DNA of 15,377 nt from Oscillospiraceae bacterium (GTDB taxonomy: Bacteria; Bacillota; Clostridia; Oscillospirales; Oscillospiraceae): NCBI GenBank assembly GCA_016296235.1, contig JAEDJR010000024.1, positions 1 to 15,377 of the forward strand. The letters are read 5' to 3'. The translations under genes and the position numbers were made by a program. The notes beneath the pieces are model-generated. The model had not been told where the DNA came from and made no database searches. It was given only the letters and a program-made list of their open reading frames with translations. This document shows, piece by piece, positions 1-6,392 of this stretch. Position 1 is the stretch's first letter, and the number at the start of each line of letters is the position of its first letter.

Positions 1-335
1 CCCTGAGTAAGGGGAGGTGGCCCGCAGGGCCGGAGGGGTTGTGCGCTGGCAGTCAGTTTTCCGAAACCTCAAGTGCCAGCAGACGACCCCTCAGTCAGCT
101 TCGCTGACAGCTCCCCTTGCGCAGGGGAGCCTTTGAACTGCGCAGCACCAAAAAGCCTCCCCTGAGTAAGGGGAGGTGGGCAGGGCCGGAGAGGTTGTGC
201 GCCGGCAGCCATTTTTCTGAACACCTAAGTGCCTGCAAACGACCCCTCAGTCAGCCTTGAGGCTGACAGCTCCCCTTGCGCAGGGGAGCCTTCAAACTGC
301 GCAGCACCAAAAAGCTCCCCTTGCGCAGGGAAGCC
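1..335. repeat. Tandem copies of a hairpin-ended intergenic repeat element (about 159 bp period)
   Basis: Two near-identical units start at 1 and 160, and a third partial piece lies at 313-335. Each unit opens with a hairpin of the form CCTCCCCT-GAGTA-AGGGGAGG (first copy cut by the window edge) and closes with GCTCCCCT-TGCGC-AGGGGAGC. The two ends are imperfect inverted copies of each other. Further in, CCGGAGGGGTTGTGC faces CGACCCCTCAGTC in inverted orientation. A spacer ending GCGCAGCACCAAAAAG separates units. No protein is supported here. This is the look of a small non-coding palindromic repeat (REP- or MITE-like); the family is not one I can name. The third piece carries only one end, as expected from internal deletion or recombination between ends. 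Confidence 0.8.
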
Positions 336-357
336 ATGGTGCAGTCTTTGTCTGTGT

Positions 358-385
358 CTGCCGCGATTTTTGCGGCAGTTTTTTT
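358..385 (+). terminator. Intrinsic terminator
   Basis: A 7-bp stem CTGCCGC/GCGGCAG (358-364 with 372-378) is followed by seven T residues (379-385). It would end transcription entering from the left before the TetR operon promoter at 398. No T tract follows the hairpin on the minus strand, so it is one-directional. Confidence 0.85.
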
Positions 386-397
386 ATTTCTGGGGTC

Positions 398-437
398 TTC
401 TCAAAAACGGTCAACGGCGCTAGAATGTGATTGACCG
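398..437 (+). promoter_or_regulatory. Promoter and probable TetR operator of the ABC exporter operon
   Basis: A -35-like TTCTCA (398-403), 17-bp spacer and -10 TAGAAT (421-426) form a plausible sigma-A promoter. A perfect inverted repeat, CGGTCAA (408-414) and TTGACCG (431-437), brackets the -10 box with 16 bp between the arms. TetR-family repressors commonly bind inverted repeats overlapping their own promoter, so autoregulation of the TetR gene and the two ABC genes is the natural inference. The binding itself is not shown. Confidence 0.65.
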
Positions 438-460
438 AAGCGGTTTATGGAGGAATGCCG

Positions 461-1075
461 ATGAATGAGAAGTTTTTTTCCCTGCCCCGGGAGAAGCAGC
501 AGGCCATTCTCAACGGGGGCTACCGGGTCTTTTCCCAGAATTCCTACCGGAAAAGCCCCGTCAGCGAAATTGCCGCCGAAGCCGGCATCAGCAAATCTCT
601 GCTGTTTCACTATTTCCGCAATAAGAAGGAGCTCTACCTGTATCTGTGGGAGCACTGCGCGGAGGTTACGCTTCAGGCGCTGAAGCAGTGTGGATGCTAT
701 GAGCAGTCGGACCTGTTTGAGATCATGTACAGCGGCCTGAAAGCGAAGGTGCAGATCATGCGGCAGTATCCCTGCCTGGGCGCCTTTGTCCTGAAGGCCT
801 ACTACGAGCAGGATCCGGAGATTGCGGCAGCCATCCAGGCCAGCTATCAGAAGCATGTGGATTTCAAAACCAATGCCGCCCTGCTGAAGCTGGATCCGGC
901 CCGGTTCAGAGAGGGGCTGGATCTGCAGATGATGTGCCGGGAGATGTACTGGGCTTCCGAGGGGTATCTCTGGGAAAATACCCAGGGCCGGGAGCTGGAT
1001 TTGGACAAAATGGAGCGTGATTTCACCCAATTGATTGATTTCTGGAAACAAATCTACCTGAGAAAAGAGGAATGA
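461..1075 (+). CDS. TetR/AcrR-family transcriptional regulator
   Basis: A 204-residue protein with an N-terminal TetR helix-turn-helix (about residues 10-57; core AEAGISKSLLFHYFRNKKEL) and a helical C-terminal ligand-binding half that has no family-specific signature I recognise. I start it at ATG 461 because TGGAGGA (448-454) sits 6-7 bases upstream. A TTG at 431 and an ATG at 455 are in frame, but the first lies on the predicted transcription start and operator arm and the second is almost on the ribosome binding site. It leads an operon with an ABC ATPase and permease (the stop overlaps the next open frame), so it most likely represses that exporter through the inverted repeat at 408-437. 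The ligand is unknown. Confidence 0.93.
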   Translation: MNEKFFSLPREKQQAILNGGYRVFSQNSYRKSPVSEIAAEAGISKSLLFHYFRNKKELYLYLWEHCAEVTLQALKQCGCYEQSDLFEIMYSGLKAKVQIMRQYPCLGAFVLKAYYEQDPEIAAAIQASYQKHVDFKTNAALLKLDPARFREGLDLQMMCREMYWASEGYLWENTQGRELDLDKMERDFTQLIDFWKQIYLRKEE

Positions 1076-1077
1076 GG

Positions 1078-1959
1078 ATGAAAGCCATTGAAACTGTGGG
1101 CCTGACCAAGAATTACGGCAAGGCCCGGGGCATTGTGGAGCTGAACCTGGCTGTGGAGCAGGGGGAATTCTTCGGCTTCATCGGCCCCAACGGCGCGGGA
1201 AAGAGCACCACCATCCGTACCCTGCTGGGATTGATTCAGCCCAGCGGCGGCCGGGCGTCCCTGCTGGGAATGGACATCGGCGCGCCGAAAAAGGATCTGC
1301 TGGCCCGGGTGGGCTATCTGCCCTCCGAGGCGGTGTTCTACCAGGGCATGCGGGTGCGGGAGGTGCTGAAGCTCTCGGCGAAGCTGCGCGGCCGCGATTG
1401 TTCGGCCCGGGCCCGGGAGCTGTGCGAGCGGCTCCAGCTGGACACGGAGAAAAAGGTGGAGGAGCTGTCCTTCGGCAACCGGAAAAAGGTGGGGATCGTC
1501 TGTGCCCTGCAGCATGATCCGGAGCTGCTGATTCTCGACGAGCCTACCAGCGGCCTGGATCCCCTGATGCAGCGGGAGTTCTTTGCCATCCTGCGGGAGC
1601 GGAACAGCCAGGGGGCCACGGTATTCCTGTCGTCCCATGTGCTGTCGGAGATTCAGCGCAACTGTACCCAGGCGGCTATCATCCGGGAGGGGCGGCTCAT
1701 TGCCTGCGGCCCGGTGGAGGATCTGACCCGCACCAGCGCCAAGCGGGTGGCGGTCCACGGTGCGGTGGAGCTGGAGGGCCTGGAGGGCGTCCGGGATCTG
1801 CGCCAGCTGGACGGCGGCGTCAGCTTCCTCTATGGCGGCGCCCTGGATAAGCTGCTGGACCGGCTGGCCCGGGGGAGCGTCAGCGACCTGTCTGTGGCGG
1901 AGCCGGATCTGGAGGAAGTATTTCTCCATTATTATCAGGAGGGAGGCGGGGCACAATGA
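1078..1959 (+). CDS. ABC transporter ATP-binding protein (ABC-2 exporter type)
   Basis: A 293-residue nucleotide-binding subunit. Visible motifs are Walker A GPNGAGKST (36-44), a Q-loop region GYLPSE in which the usual Gln is replaced, a signature LSFGN (130-134) varying from LSGGQ, Walker B LLILDE (150-155), D-loop SGLD (158-161) and the switch His in SSHVLSEI (H187). About 75 residues follow the ATPase core. An ATG at 1072 overlaps the upstream stop, but ATG 1078 has the better spacing from AGAGG (1066-1070). The gene overlaps the next one by ATGA at 1956-1959, so ATPase and permease are translationally coupled. The pair resembles drug, bacteriocin or lipid exporters; substrate cannot be read from the sequence. 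Confidence 0.94.
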   Translation: MKAIETVGLTKNYGKARGIVELNLAVEQGEFFGFIGPNGAGKSTTIRTLLGLIQPSGGRASLLGMDIGAPKKDLLARVGYLPSEAVFYQGMRVREVLKLSAKLRGRDCSARARELCERLQLDTEKKVEELSFGNRKKVGIVCALQHDPELLILDEPTSGLDPLMQREFFAILRERNSQGATVFLSSHVLSEIQRNCTQAAIIREGRLIACGPVEDLTRTSAKRVAVHGAVELEGLEGVRDLRQLDGGVSFLYGGALDKLLDRLARGSVSDLSVAEPDLEEVFLHYYQEGGGAQ

Positions 1960-2741
1960 CCCTGGTCAATCATGAATTGCGGCGGGGCAGGACGGCGCTG
2001 CTTGTCTGGACGGTGTCCATCGGCTTTCTGATGGCCGTGTGTATTTTCCTGTTCCCGGAGATGAAGGGGGAAATGGACGGCGTCAGCGAGATGTTTGCCT
2101 CCATGGGCAGCTTTACCCAGGCCTTCGGCATGGACCGGCTGAGCTTCGGCACCCTGACGGGCTTCTACGCCATTGAATGCGGCAATATTCTGGGCCTGGG
2201 CGGTGCGTTTTTCGCGGCCCTGGTGGCGATCCAGAGCCTGGCCGGCGAGGAGAAGGAACACACGGCGGAATTCCTGCTGACCCATCCTGTCTCCCGGAAC
2301 CGGGTGGTTGCGGAGAAGCTTCTGGCGGTTGTGCTGCAGATCGTATTGCTGAATTTGGTGATTTTGCTGATCTCCCTGGGCTCTGTGACAGCCATCGGAG
2401 AGACGTTCCCCTGGAAGGAGCTGGGCCTGCTGCATCTGGCATTCTTCCTGCTGCAGCTGGAGCTGGCAGGAATCTGCTTCGGCCTCTCGGCGTTCCTGCG
2501 CCGGGGCGGCATGGGCCTCGGATTGGGAATTGCCGCCATGGCCTATTTCATAAATCTGATTGCAAATATCACGGAGAAGGCGGAATGCCTGCGCTATGTG
2601 ACCCCCTTTGCCTACACTGAGGCAGCGGACATTCTGACGGAGCTGACGCTGGACTGGCCGCTGGTGGCGCTGGGCATGGCCTATGGCCTGATCGGCATTG
2701 CAGCCGCGTTCTGGCGCTACGGGAAAAAGGATATCGCGTAA
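1956..2741 (+). CDS. ABC-2 type transporter permease
   Basis: A 261-residue integral membrane protein with about six hydrophobic segments (near residues 14-34, 74-94, 118-145, 158-180, 186-205 and 232-254). The cytoplasmic stretch after segment 2 holds GEEKEHTAEFLLTHPVSR, a pattern common in ABC-2 permeases just after the second helix. The start ATG overlaps the ATPase stop as ATGA, with a strong AGGAGGG about 10 bases upstream. It is the membrane partner of the ATPase at 1078-1959 and last gene of the TetR-controlled operon. The stop codon TAA lies at the very edge of the large palindrome that follows. Exported substrate is unknown. Confidence 0.9.
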   Translation: MTLVNHELRRGRTALLVWTVSIGFLMAVCIFLFPEMKGEMDGVSEMFASMGSFTQAFGMDRLSFGTLTGFYAIECGNILGLGGAFFAALVAIQSLAGEEKEHTAEFLLTHPVSRNRVVAEKLLAVVLQIVLLNLVILLISLGSVTAIGETFPWKELGLLHLAFFLLQLELAGICFGLSAFLRRGGMGLGLGIAAMAYFINLIANITEKAECLRYVTPFAYTEAADILTELTLDWPLVALGMAYGLIGIAAAFWRYGKKDIA

Positions 2742-2887
2742 AAGACGGGTGCTCATCGGACATGGAACAGCCACAGCAGATTGATATGCTCCCCCTATAG
2801 AAGACTTTTCTAATTCTTTGTCTTCTACAGAGGGAGCATATCAGAATGAACCGCTGTGCCTGTTTCTTTACAAATGCCCGTCTGTTA
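2739..2887. repeat. Large imperfect palindrome between convergent genes
   Basis: The core is a 24-position stem with two mismatches (2782-2805 against 2820-2843; arm TGATATGCTCCC) and a 14-base loop. Outside it, GGAACAGCCACAGC (2764-2777) mirrors GCTGTGCCTGTTTC (2854-2867 region), and at the outer edge TAAAAGACGGG (2739-2749) mirrors CCCGTCTGTTA (2877-2887). The whole interval is thus one imperfect inverted repeat of about 149 bp lying between the permease stop and the 3' end of the minus-strand glycosyltransferase. It lacks a clear T tract on either strand. It could be a MITE-like element or act as a bidirectional transcript-end hairpin. Confidence 0.7.
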
Positions 2888-2908
2888 TTGGAAAGGATTT
2901 TGTGCCGG

Positions 2909-4006
2909 TTATTTTGAATCCGTCATGATATAGGAATAGATTCTTTCCACGGCGGGCGTGGGGAATGCCTGGGTCAGGGTTTCCCGCCAGGCAGCCAGGG
3001 TTTCCGGCTCCTGCAGCAGGCTGCACACCAGCTCCGTCAGGGCCTCCGGCGTATCCGCTGTGCGGGCATAGCCGTGCTCCACCATAAATTCCAGGTTCCG
3101 GGTCTCACAGCCGGGAACCGCGTTGATATACACCATGGGCAGCCGCTTCATCAGCGCTTCCGTGGTGGACAGGCCGCCGGCTTTGGTCAGAATCAAATCC
3201 GCCGCATCCATGTACAGGTCCATCTCCCGGGTGAAGCCGACGATGGACACGCAGTCCGACAGCCGGTCCTTTTCCAGATCCCGCTTCAGCTTTTCGTTGG
3301 TACCGCAGATCACCACCAGCTGATCCTCCGCCTGCAGCTGCTGATCCAGCAGCTGCGCCAGCTCCTCCATGGGGCCGGCGCCCATGCTGCCGCAGGACAG
3401 CAGCACCAGTCTGCCCTCCGGGGACAGACCCAGCCGTTCCCGGGCCTCCCGCTGCGGCACGCCGGAGCAGAAGGCCGGCCGCACGGGAATTCCCGTGGGC
3501 ACCAGCCGGTCCTCCGGCACGCCGCACCGGATGAATTCCGCCGTCAGCGCCTCGTGGGGAATGAAATAGGCGTCCAGCTCCGCCTGGGCCACGCCGGGGC
3601 TGCAGGTATAGTCCGTCGCCACAAAATAACCGGGCAGCTTCAGACCGAACTGCCGCCGGGCAGCGGTCATAATCAGCGCTGAGAACACGTGGACATTGAT
3701 CACCGCGTCGCATCCTACCTGCCGCACCGCCTGGCAGAACTCGTCGGCATAGCTCTCACACTGGGACAGGATAAACCTGGGCAGATGCTCCTCCTCAAAC
3801 CGGTAGCCCAGGCCAAATAGCTTGGGCGCCTTGCGGTAGAGCAGAACGTGGCCCTCACTGATCAGCTTGGCCTTGGTCTGGGGCAGGAAATCCAGGCAGT
3901 CCAGAGTCACACATTCCTGGCCCCGGGCCGTAAAATATTCCGAAATGGCTGCGGCTGTGGCATTGTGGCCGCCGCCGGTGTTGCAGGAAAGAATGAGAAA
4001 CTTCAT
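2909..4006 (-). CDS. MGDG-synthase-like / MurG-type glycosyltransferase (GT28)
   Basis: A 365-residue protein with the two-domain GT-B layout of diacylglycerol glycosyltransferases. The N-terminal part begins MKFLILSCNTGGGHNATAAA, the glycine-rich GGGHN acceptor-side motif of the monogalactosyldiacylglycerol synthase domain (about 15-170). The C-terminal GT28-like half (about 190-355) carries LLSCGSMG, VICGTNEKLK and the nucleotide-sugar loop LTKAGGLSTTEAL. Related proteins move a sugar from UDP-sugar to diacylglycerol on the inner membrane face (B. subtilis UgtP is one relative). Donor and acceptor here are not determined. AAGGAGGA (4017-4024, minus) supports the start. It follows an SGNH hydrolase on the same strand after 119 bp, and a perfect hairpin abuts its ribosome binding site. 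Confidence 0.9.
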   Translation of the reverse strand: MKFLILSCNTGGGHNATAAAISEYFTARGQECVTLDCLDFLPQTKAKLISEGHVLLYRKAPKLFGLGYRFEEEHLPRFILSQCESYADEFCQAVRQVGCDAVINVHVFSALIMTAARRQFGLKLPGYFVATDYTCSPGVAQAELDAYFIPHEALTAEFIRCGVPEDRLVPTGIPVRPAFCSGVPQREARERLGLSPEGRLVLLSCGSMGAGPMEELAQLLDQQLQAEDQLVVICGTNEKLKRDLEKDRLSDCVSIVGFTREMDLYMDAADLILTKAGGLSTTEALMKRLPMVYINAVPGCETRNLEFMVEHGYARTADTPEALTELVCSLLQEPETLAAWRETLTQAFPTPAVERIYSYIMTDSK

Positions 4007-4025
4007 TCAGACGTGCTCCTCCTTG

Positions 4026-4043
4026 CGCTGACGCAGGTCAGCG
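4026..4043 (-). promoter_or_regulatory. Hairpin abutting the ribosome binding site of the glycosyltransferase
   Basis: CGCTGAC-GCAG-GTCAGCG is a perfect 7-bp stem with a 4-base loop. On the minus-strand transcript it ends one base before the AAGGAGGA ribosome binding site (4017-4024). It has no T tract, so it is not an intrinsic terminator. It could tune translation or protect the 5' end of the message; the role is inferred. Confidence 0.45.
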
Positions 4044-4125
4044 GAATGTTGTATCAAGAATTTACCATAGATTCATGAACAATCTGTAAACGGAAGATAA
4101 AGGTCTGATAAAATCTGCATGAAAT

Positions 4126-4803
4126 TCAACCCAGGGCCGGCAGCTGCTCCCGACAGGTTCGGTAGATCAGCTCATAGCCCGTCTGGGTCAGGTGGATTCC
4201 GTCCCGGGCAATCAGCTCCGTGTAGTCCCGCCGGGCCAGGAACCGGCTCCGCACATCGATCAGGGGCAGATCCAGCCGGGCCGCCAGCTGGGAGACGGCG
4301 GCAGAATACATCTCCTGGTAGCGGTAGATCATCTGCACATCGCCCAGCCAGCGGAGGATGCGTCCGGTGTCGCTGCCCAGGCGGCCGATGAAGTCCAGAT
4401 AGCGCTGGGCGTCCAGGGGCGGCAGGGACATGAGCACCGGCTGCACCCCGGCCTGCGTCAGGGATTGCGCCATGGATTTCATGGTCTCCAGAAATTTCTG
4501 CAGGGGCGTGTTGGGCTGGTGGTCGCCCTCCGGCTGCGCCGCCACCTGGGCCCACTGGAAATCACAGTCGTTGCCGCCGAATTCCAGCAGCGCCACCTGG
4601 CAGTCCAGCCCCTTGGCCAGATCCCGCTGCAGCACCGCTTGGCCCTTCTCCACCGTATAGCCAAAATGCGCCCGGTTCACTGTTTCCGCGCCGGTCTCCT
4701 GCTGGAGCCTGTCCAGAAGCTGCCTGGCAATGGCCTTATATTTGAAGTTTTCATCCACCAAAACGCCCTTCATAATGCTGTCGCCGTAGATATGAAGCTT
4801 CAT
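4126..4803 (-). CDS. SGNH/GDSL-family hydrolase
   Basis: A 225-residue cytoplasmic-looking protein without signal peptide. It has the SGNH blocks: block I GDS (G7-D8-S9, nucleophile Ser9), a glycine near residue 48 in HFGYT, block III GGND (76-79, oxyanion Asn78), and block V DGIHLT with Asp201 and His204 completing the triad. The family covers esterases, lipases, acyl-CoA thioesterases and carbohydrate deacetylases, so substrate is open. The start is supported by AGGGGAC on the minus strand about 8 bases upstream. It lies upstream of, and on the same strand as, a probable glycolipid glycosyltransferase, which hints at a shared envelope-lipid role (inference), and is divergent from the DUF1836 gene. 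Confidence 0.88.
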   Translation of the reverse strand: MKLHIYGDSIMKGVLVDENFKYKAIARQLLDRLQQETGAETVNRAHFGYTVEKGQAVLQRDLAKGLDCQVALLEFGGNDCDFQWAQVAAQPEGDHQPNTPLQKFLETMKSMAQSLTQAGVQPVLMSLPPLDAQRYLDFIGRLGSDTGRILRWLGDVQMIYRYQEMYSAAVSQLAARLDLPLIDVRSRFLARRDYTELIARDGIHLTQTGYELIYRTCREQLPALG

Positions 4804-4826
4804 GAAAACGTCCCCTTTCGCTTTAG

Positions 4827-4893
4827 CTAGTATTATATACTAGATATTACAACATTACCACTATAATATGTCTTTGTCAAGTAGTATTTGACA
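4827..4893. promoter_or_regulatory. Divergent promoter region with two palindromes (SGNH hydrolase / DUF1836)
   Basis: Plus strand: TTGACA (4888-4893), 18-bp spacer, TACAAT (4912-4917) drives the DUF1836 gene. Minus strand: TTGACA (4880-4875), 17-bp spacer ending in TGG, and TAATGT (4857-4852) looks like an extended -10 promoter for the SGNH hydrolase. The two -35 boxes make a back-to-back inverted repeat, TGTCAA-N7-TTGACA (4875-4893). A second perfect palindrome, CTAGTAT-TAT-ATACTAG (4827-4843), lies at the start of the minus transcript. Both are candidate operators; the bound protein is unknown, though the adjacent DUF1836 protein is a candidate. Confidence 0.6.
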
Positions 4894-4939
4894 GCTCATA
4901 GCTCCCTATGCTACAATGGCAAAAAGAGGAGGGATTTCC

Positions 4940-5407
4940 ATGGAATTCACCTGCCTGCGTTGGTCGCAGCTGCCGCGGATTGCGCTGTATATGGATCAGG
5001 TGCTGCTGGTGCTCAACCAGGCCCTGGCGCCCCTGAGCGCCGAACCGGGTCCGGCCGTGACCGCCACCATGATCAACAACTATGTGAAAATGAAGCTGGC
5101 CGCCCCGGCGGAGAAGAAAAAGTACGACCGGGAGCACATGGCCCGCTTCGTGATGATCTGCCTGCTGAAAAAAGTGCTGTCCATGGCGGAGATTGCCGCC
5201 GTACTGGAGCTTCTGCTGCAAAACCGCTCCCTGGAGCAGGCCTACGACCTGTTCTGCCGGGAACTGGAGCTGCGGCTGGCCTCCCTGGACGGCCCGGACA
5301 GTCAGGAGTGCCCGCCGGTTTTGGCCGCAGCCATCCGCGCCGTGGCCTGCAAGATCGCCGTGGAGCAGGGTCTGGCTGCCCAGTCTGCGCCTGCCGAAAC
5401 GCAATGA
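4940..5407 (+). CDS. DUF1836 domain protein, putative regulator
   Basis: A 155-residue protein matching the DUF1836 pattern: MINNYVKMKL followed by a KKYDREHMARFVMICLLKKV stretch (about residues 43-77) and then a helical segment beginning LSMAEI. DUF1836 proteins are widespread in Clostridia and Lactobacillales and are thought to be MerR/HTH-like regulators, but no function is established. ATG 4940 is preferred over ATG 4916 because AGAGGAGGG (4925-4933) sits at proper distance and 4916 overlaps the -10 box of the promoter. The predicted leader is only about 15 nt. It is divergent from the SGNH hydrolase and about 20 bp from the infC promoter. Confidence 0.82.
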   Translation: MEFTCLRWSQLPRIALYMDQVLLVLNQALAPLSAEPGPAVTATMINNYVKMKLAAPAEKKKYDREHMARFVMICLLKKVLSMAEIAAVLELLLQNRSLEQAYDLFCRELELRLASLDGPDSQECPPVLAAAIRAVACKIAVEQGLAAQSAPAETQ

Positions 5408-5428
5408 GAATTTCCCCTGATTTTCCTC

Positions 5429-5457
5429 TTGACAGGCTGCAGTGTGCGTGCTAGAAT
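5429..5457 (+). promoter_or_regulatory. Promoter of the infC-rpmI-rplT operon
   Basis: Consensus TTGACA (5429-5434), exactly 17 bp, then TAGAAT (5452-5457). The expected transcript start near 5464 leaves a leader of about 150 nt before infC. Confidence 0.8.
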
Positions 5458-5463
5458 AATTCA

Positions 5464-5615
5464 GGTTAAATAAGAAGGAGCGGTGGCCCCGCGACTCACC
5501 TTGAGCAATTGCGCAGAAAGGTTCACAACGGTTTTTCCATCGGCCGGCGGCCGGTGTGTTTGTGCGGGTGCCATGGCGGTATCCGCGTTTTTTTGTAAAT
5601 TTGGAGGTGTTTCAC
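5464..5615 (+). promoter_or_regulatory. infC operon leader with attenuator (L20-leader-like)
   Basis: The untranslated leader ends in an intrinsic terminator: 9-pair stem 5564-5572 with 5578-5586 and seven T residues (5588-5594), directly before the infC ribosome binding site. Upstream bases TGGCCCCGC (5484-5492) can pair with the left half of that stem, GCGGGTGCCA (5564-5573), with one bulged base. That gives a mutually exclusive antiterminator. In B. subtilis, ribosomal protein L20 represses the infC operon through its leader by premature termination. The same role is likely here, but homology to the Rfam L20 leader was not tested. Confidence 0.72.
5564..5594 (+). terminator. Attenuator terminator upstream of infC
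   Basis: Hairpin GCGGGTGCC / GGTATCCGC region with a 5-base loop, two G-U pairs, then G and seven T residues. It lies inside the leader, 9 bases before the GGAGG of infC, so it must be bypassed for expression of the operon. Confidence 0.78.
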
Positions 5616-6134
5616 ATCGGTAAATTAGAACATCAGCTCAATGAGGAAATCCGCGATAAGGAAGTTCGGGTCATTGGCGCAGACGGCGCGCAGCTGGGCA
5701 TCATGTCCGCTGCCGATGCTCAAAGACTGGCCTACGAAAAGGATCTGGATCTGGTGAAGATCGCGCCCAACGCGACGCCTCCGGTTTGCAAGATCATGGA
5801 CTATGGCAAATTCCGCTTTGAGCAGCTGAAAAAAGAAAAGGAAGCCAAGAAGAACCAGCGGGTGGTGGAGATCAAGGAAGTCCGCATGTCTCCCAACATC
5901 GACACCAACGACTTCAACGTCAAGCTGAAGAACGCCCAGAAGTTCCTGAAGGAAGGCAACCGCGTCAAGGTTACCGTCCGGTTCCGCGGCCGCGAAATGG
6001 CCCATACCTCCATTGGCGAAGTTCTTTTGAAGCAGTTCGGCGAGCAATGCGCCGAGGTTGCCACCGTTGAGAAGAATCCCAAGCTGGACGGCCGCCATAT
6101 GACAATGTTCCTCAGCCCCAAAGCTGCAAAATAA
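5616..6134 (+). CDS. infC: Translation initiation factor IF-3, probable AUC start codon
   Basis: A 172-residue IF3 that binds the 30S subunit, blocks subunit joining and checks start codons. The N domain starts LNEEIRDKEVRVIG, the linker is lysine-rich (KKEKEAKKNQ), and the C domain runs from VEIKEVRMSPNID to the end. Length and layout fit the family. No ATG is available near the conserved N terminus. ATC at 5616 lies 8 bases after GGAGG (5603-5607) and is in frame, while an in-frame GTG at 5556 falls within the attenuator hairpin and one at 5607 within the ribosome binding site. Non-AUG starts of infC (AUU in E. coli and Bacillus, AUC in Myxococcus) underlie IF3 self-control, so AUC is the best reading. 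First gene of infC-rpmI-rplT. Confidence 0.93.
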   Translation: MGKLEHQLNEEIRDKEVRVIGADGAQLGIMSAADAQRLAYEKDLDLVKIAPNATPPVCKIMDYGKFRFEQLKKEKEAKKNQRVVEIKEVRMSPNIDTNDFNVKLKNAQKFLKEGNRVKVTVRFRGREMAHTSIGEVLLKQFGEQCAEVATVEKNPKLDGRHMTMFLSPKAAK

Positions 6135-6166
6135 TCATCGTAATTACACGGAAGGAGAACCAAATC

Positions 6167-6364
6167 ATGCCGAAATTCAAAACGCACAGCGGCGCTAAGA
6201 AGAGATTCAACCTGACCAAGTCCGGTAAGGTCAAGAGAGCCCACGCTTTCAAGAGCCATATCCTCACCAAGAAGACCACCAAGAGAACCAGAAACCTGCG
6301 GAAGAACGGCTACGCCGACGTCACCAACAGCGCTGCGATCCGCGAAATGATTCCCTACAAATAA
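6167..6364 (+). CDS. rpmI: 50S ribosomal protein L35
   Basis: A 65-residue, very basic protein with the L35 start MPKFKTHSGAKKRF and the conserved KRTRNLRKNGYAD stretch (residues 39-51). Length is typical. AAGGAG (6152-6157) precedes the ATG by 9 bases. It sits between infC and rplT with short gaps and no terminator, as in most bacteria, and is a structural component of the large subunit. Confidence 0.97.
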   Translation: MPKFKTHSGAKKRFNLTKSGKVKRAHAFKSHILTKKTTKRTRNLRKNGYADVTNSAAIREMIPYK

Positions 6365-6392
6365 TCGGTCATTCAGATAGGAGGATAACGAA

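Noticed and set aside
1..335. CRISPR array
   Set aside because: The repeating unit is about 159 bp with internal hairpins and near-identical spacers, not 25-40 bp repeats with variable spacers; no cas genes are present.
229..423. Small 64-codon open frame over the repeat array and terminator
   Set aside because: It lies wholly in the repeat units and runs through the intrinsic terminator at 358-385; the predicted peptide is Cys/Pro/Ser-rich with no ribosome binding site.
4888..5454. Alternative plus-strand frame across the DUF1836 gene
   Set aside because: Ala/Gly/Arg-rich translation without motifs; the adjacent frame has the DUF1836 pattern and a proper ribosome binding site.
5556..5615. 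GTG start of infC at 5556
   Set aside because: It lies inside the leader next to the attenuator hairpin, lacks a ribosome binding site, and would add about 20 non-conserved residues.
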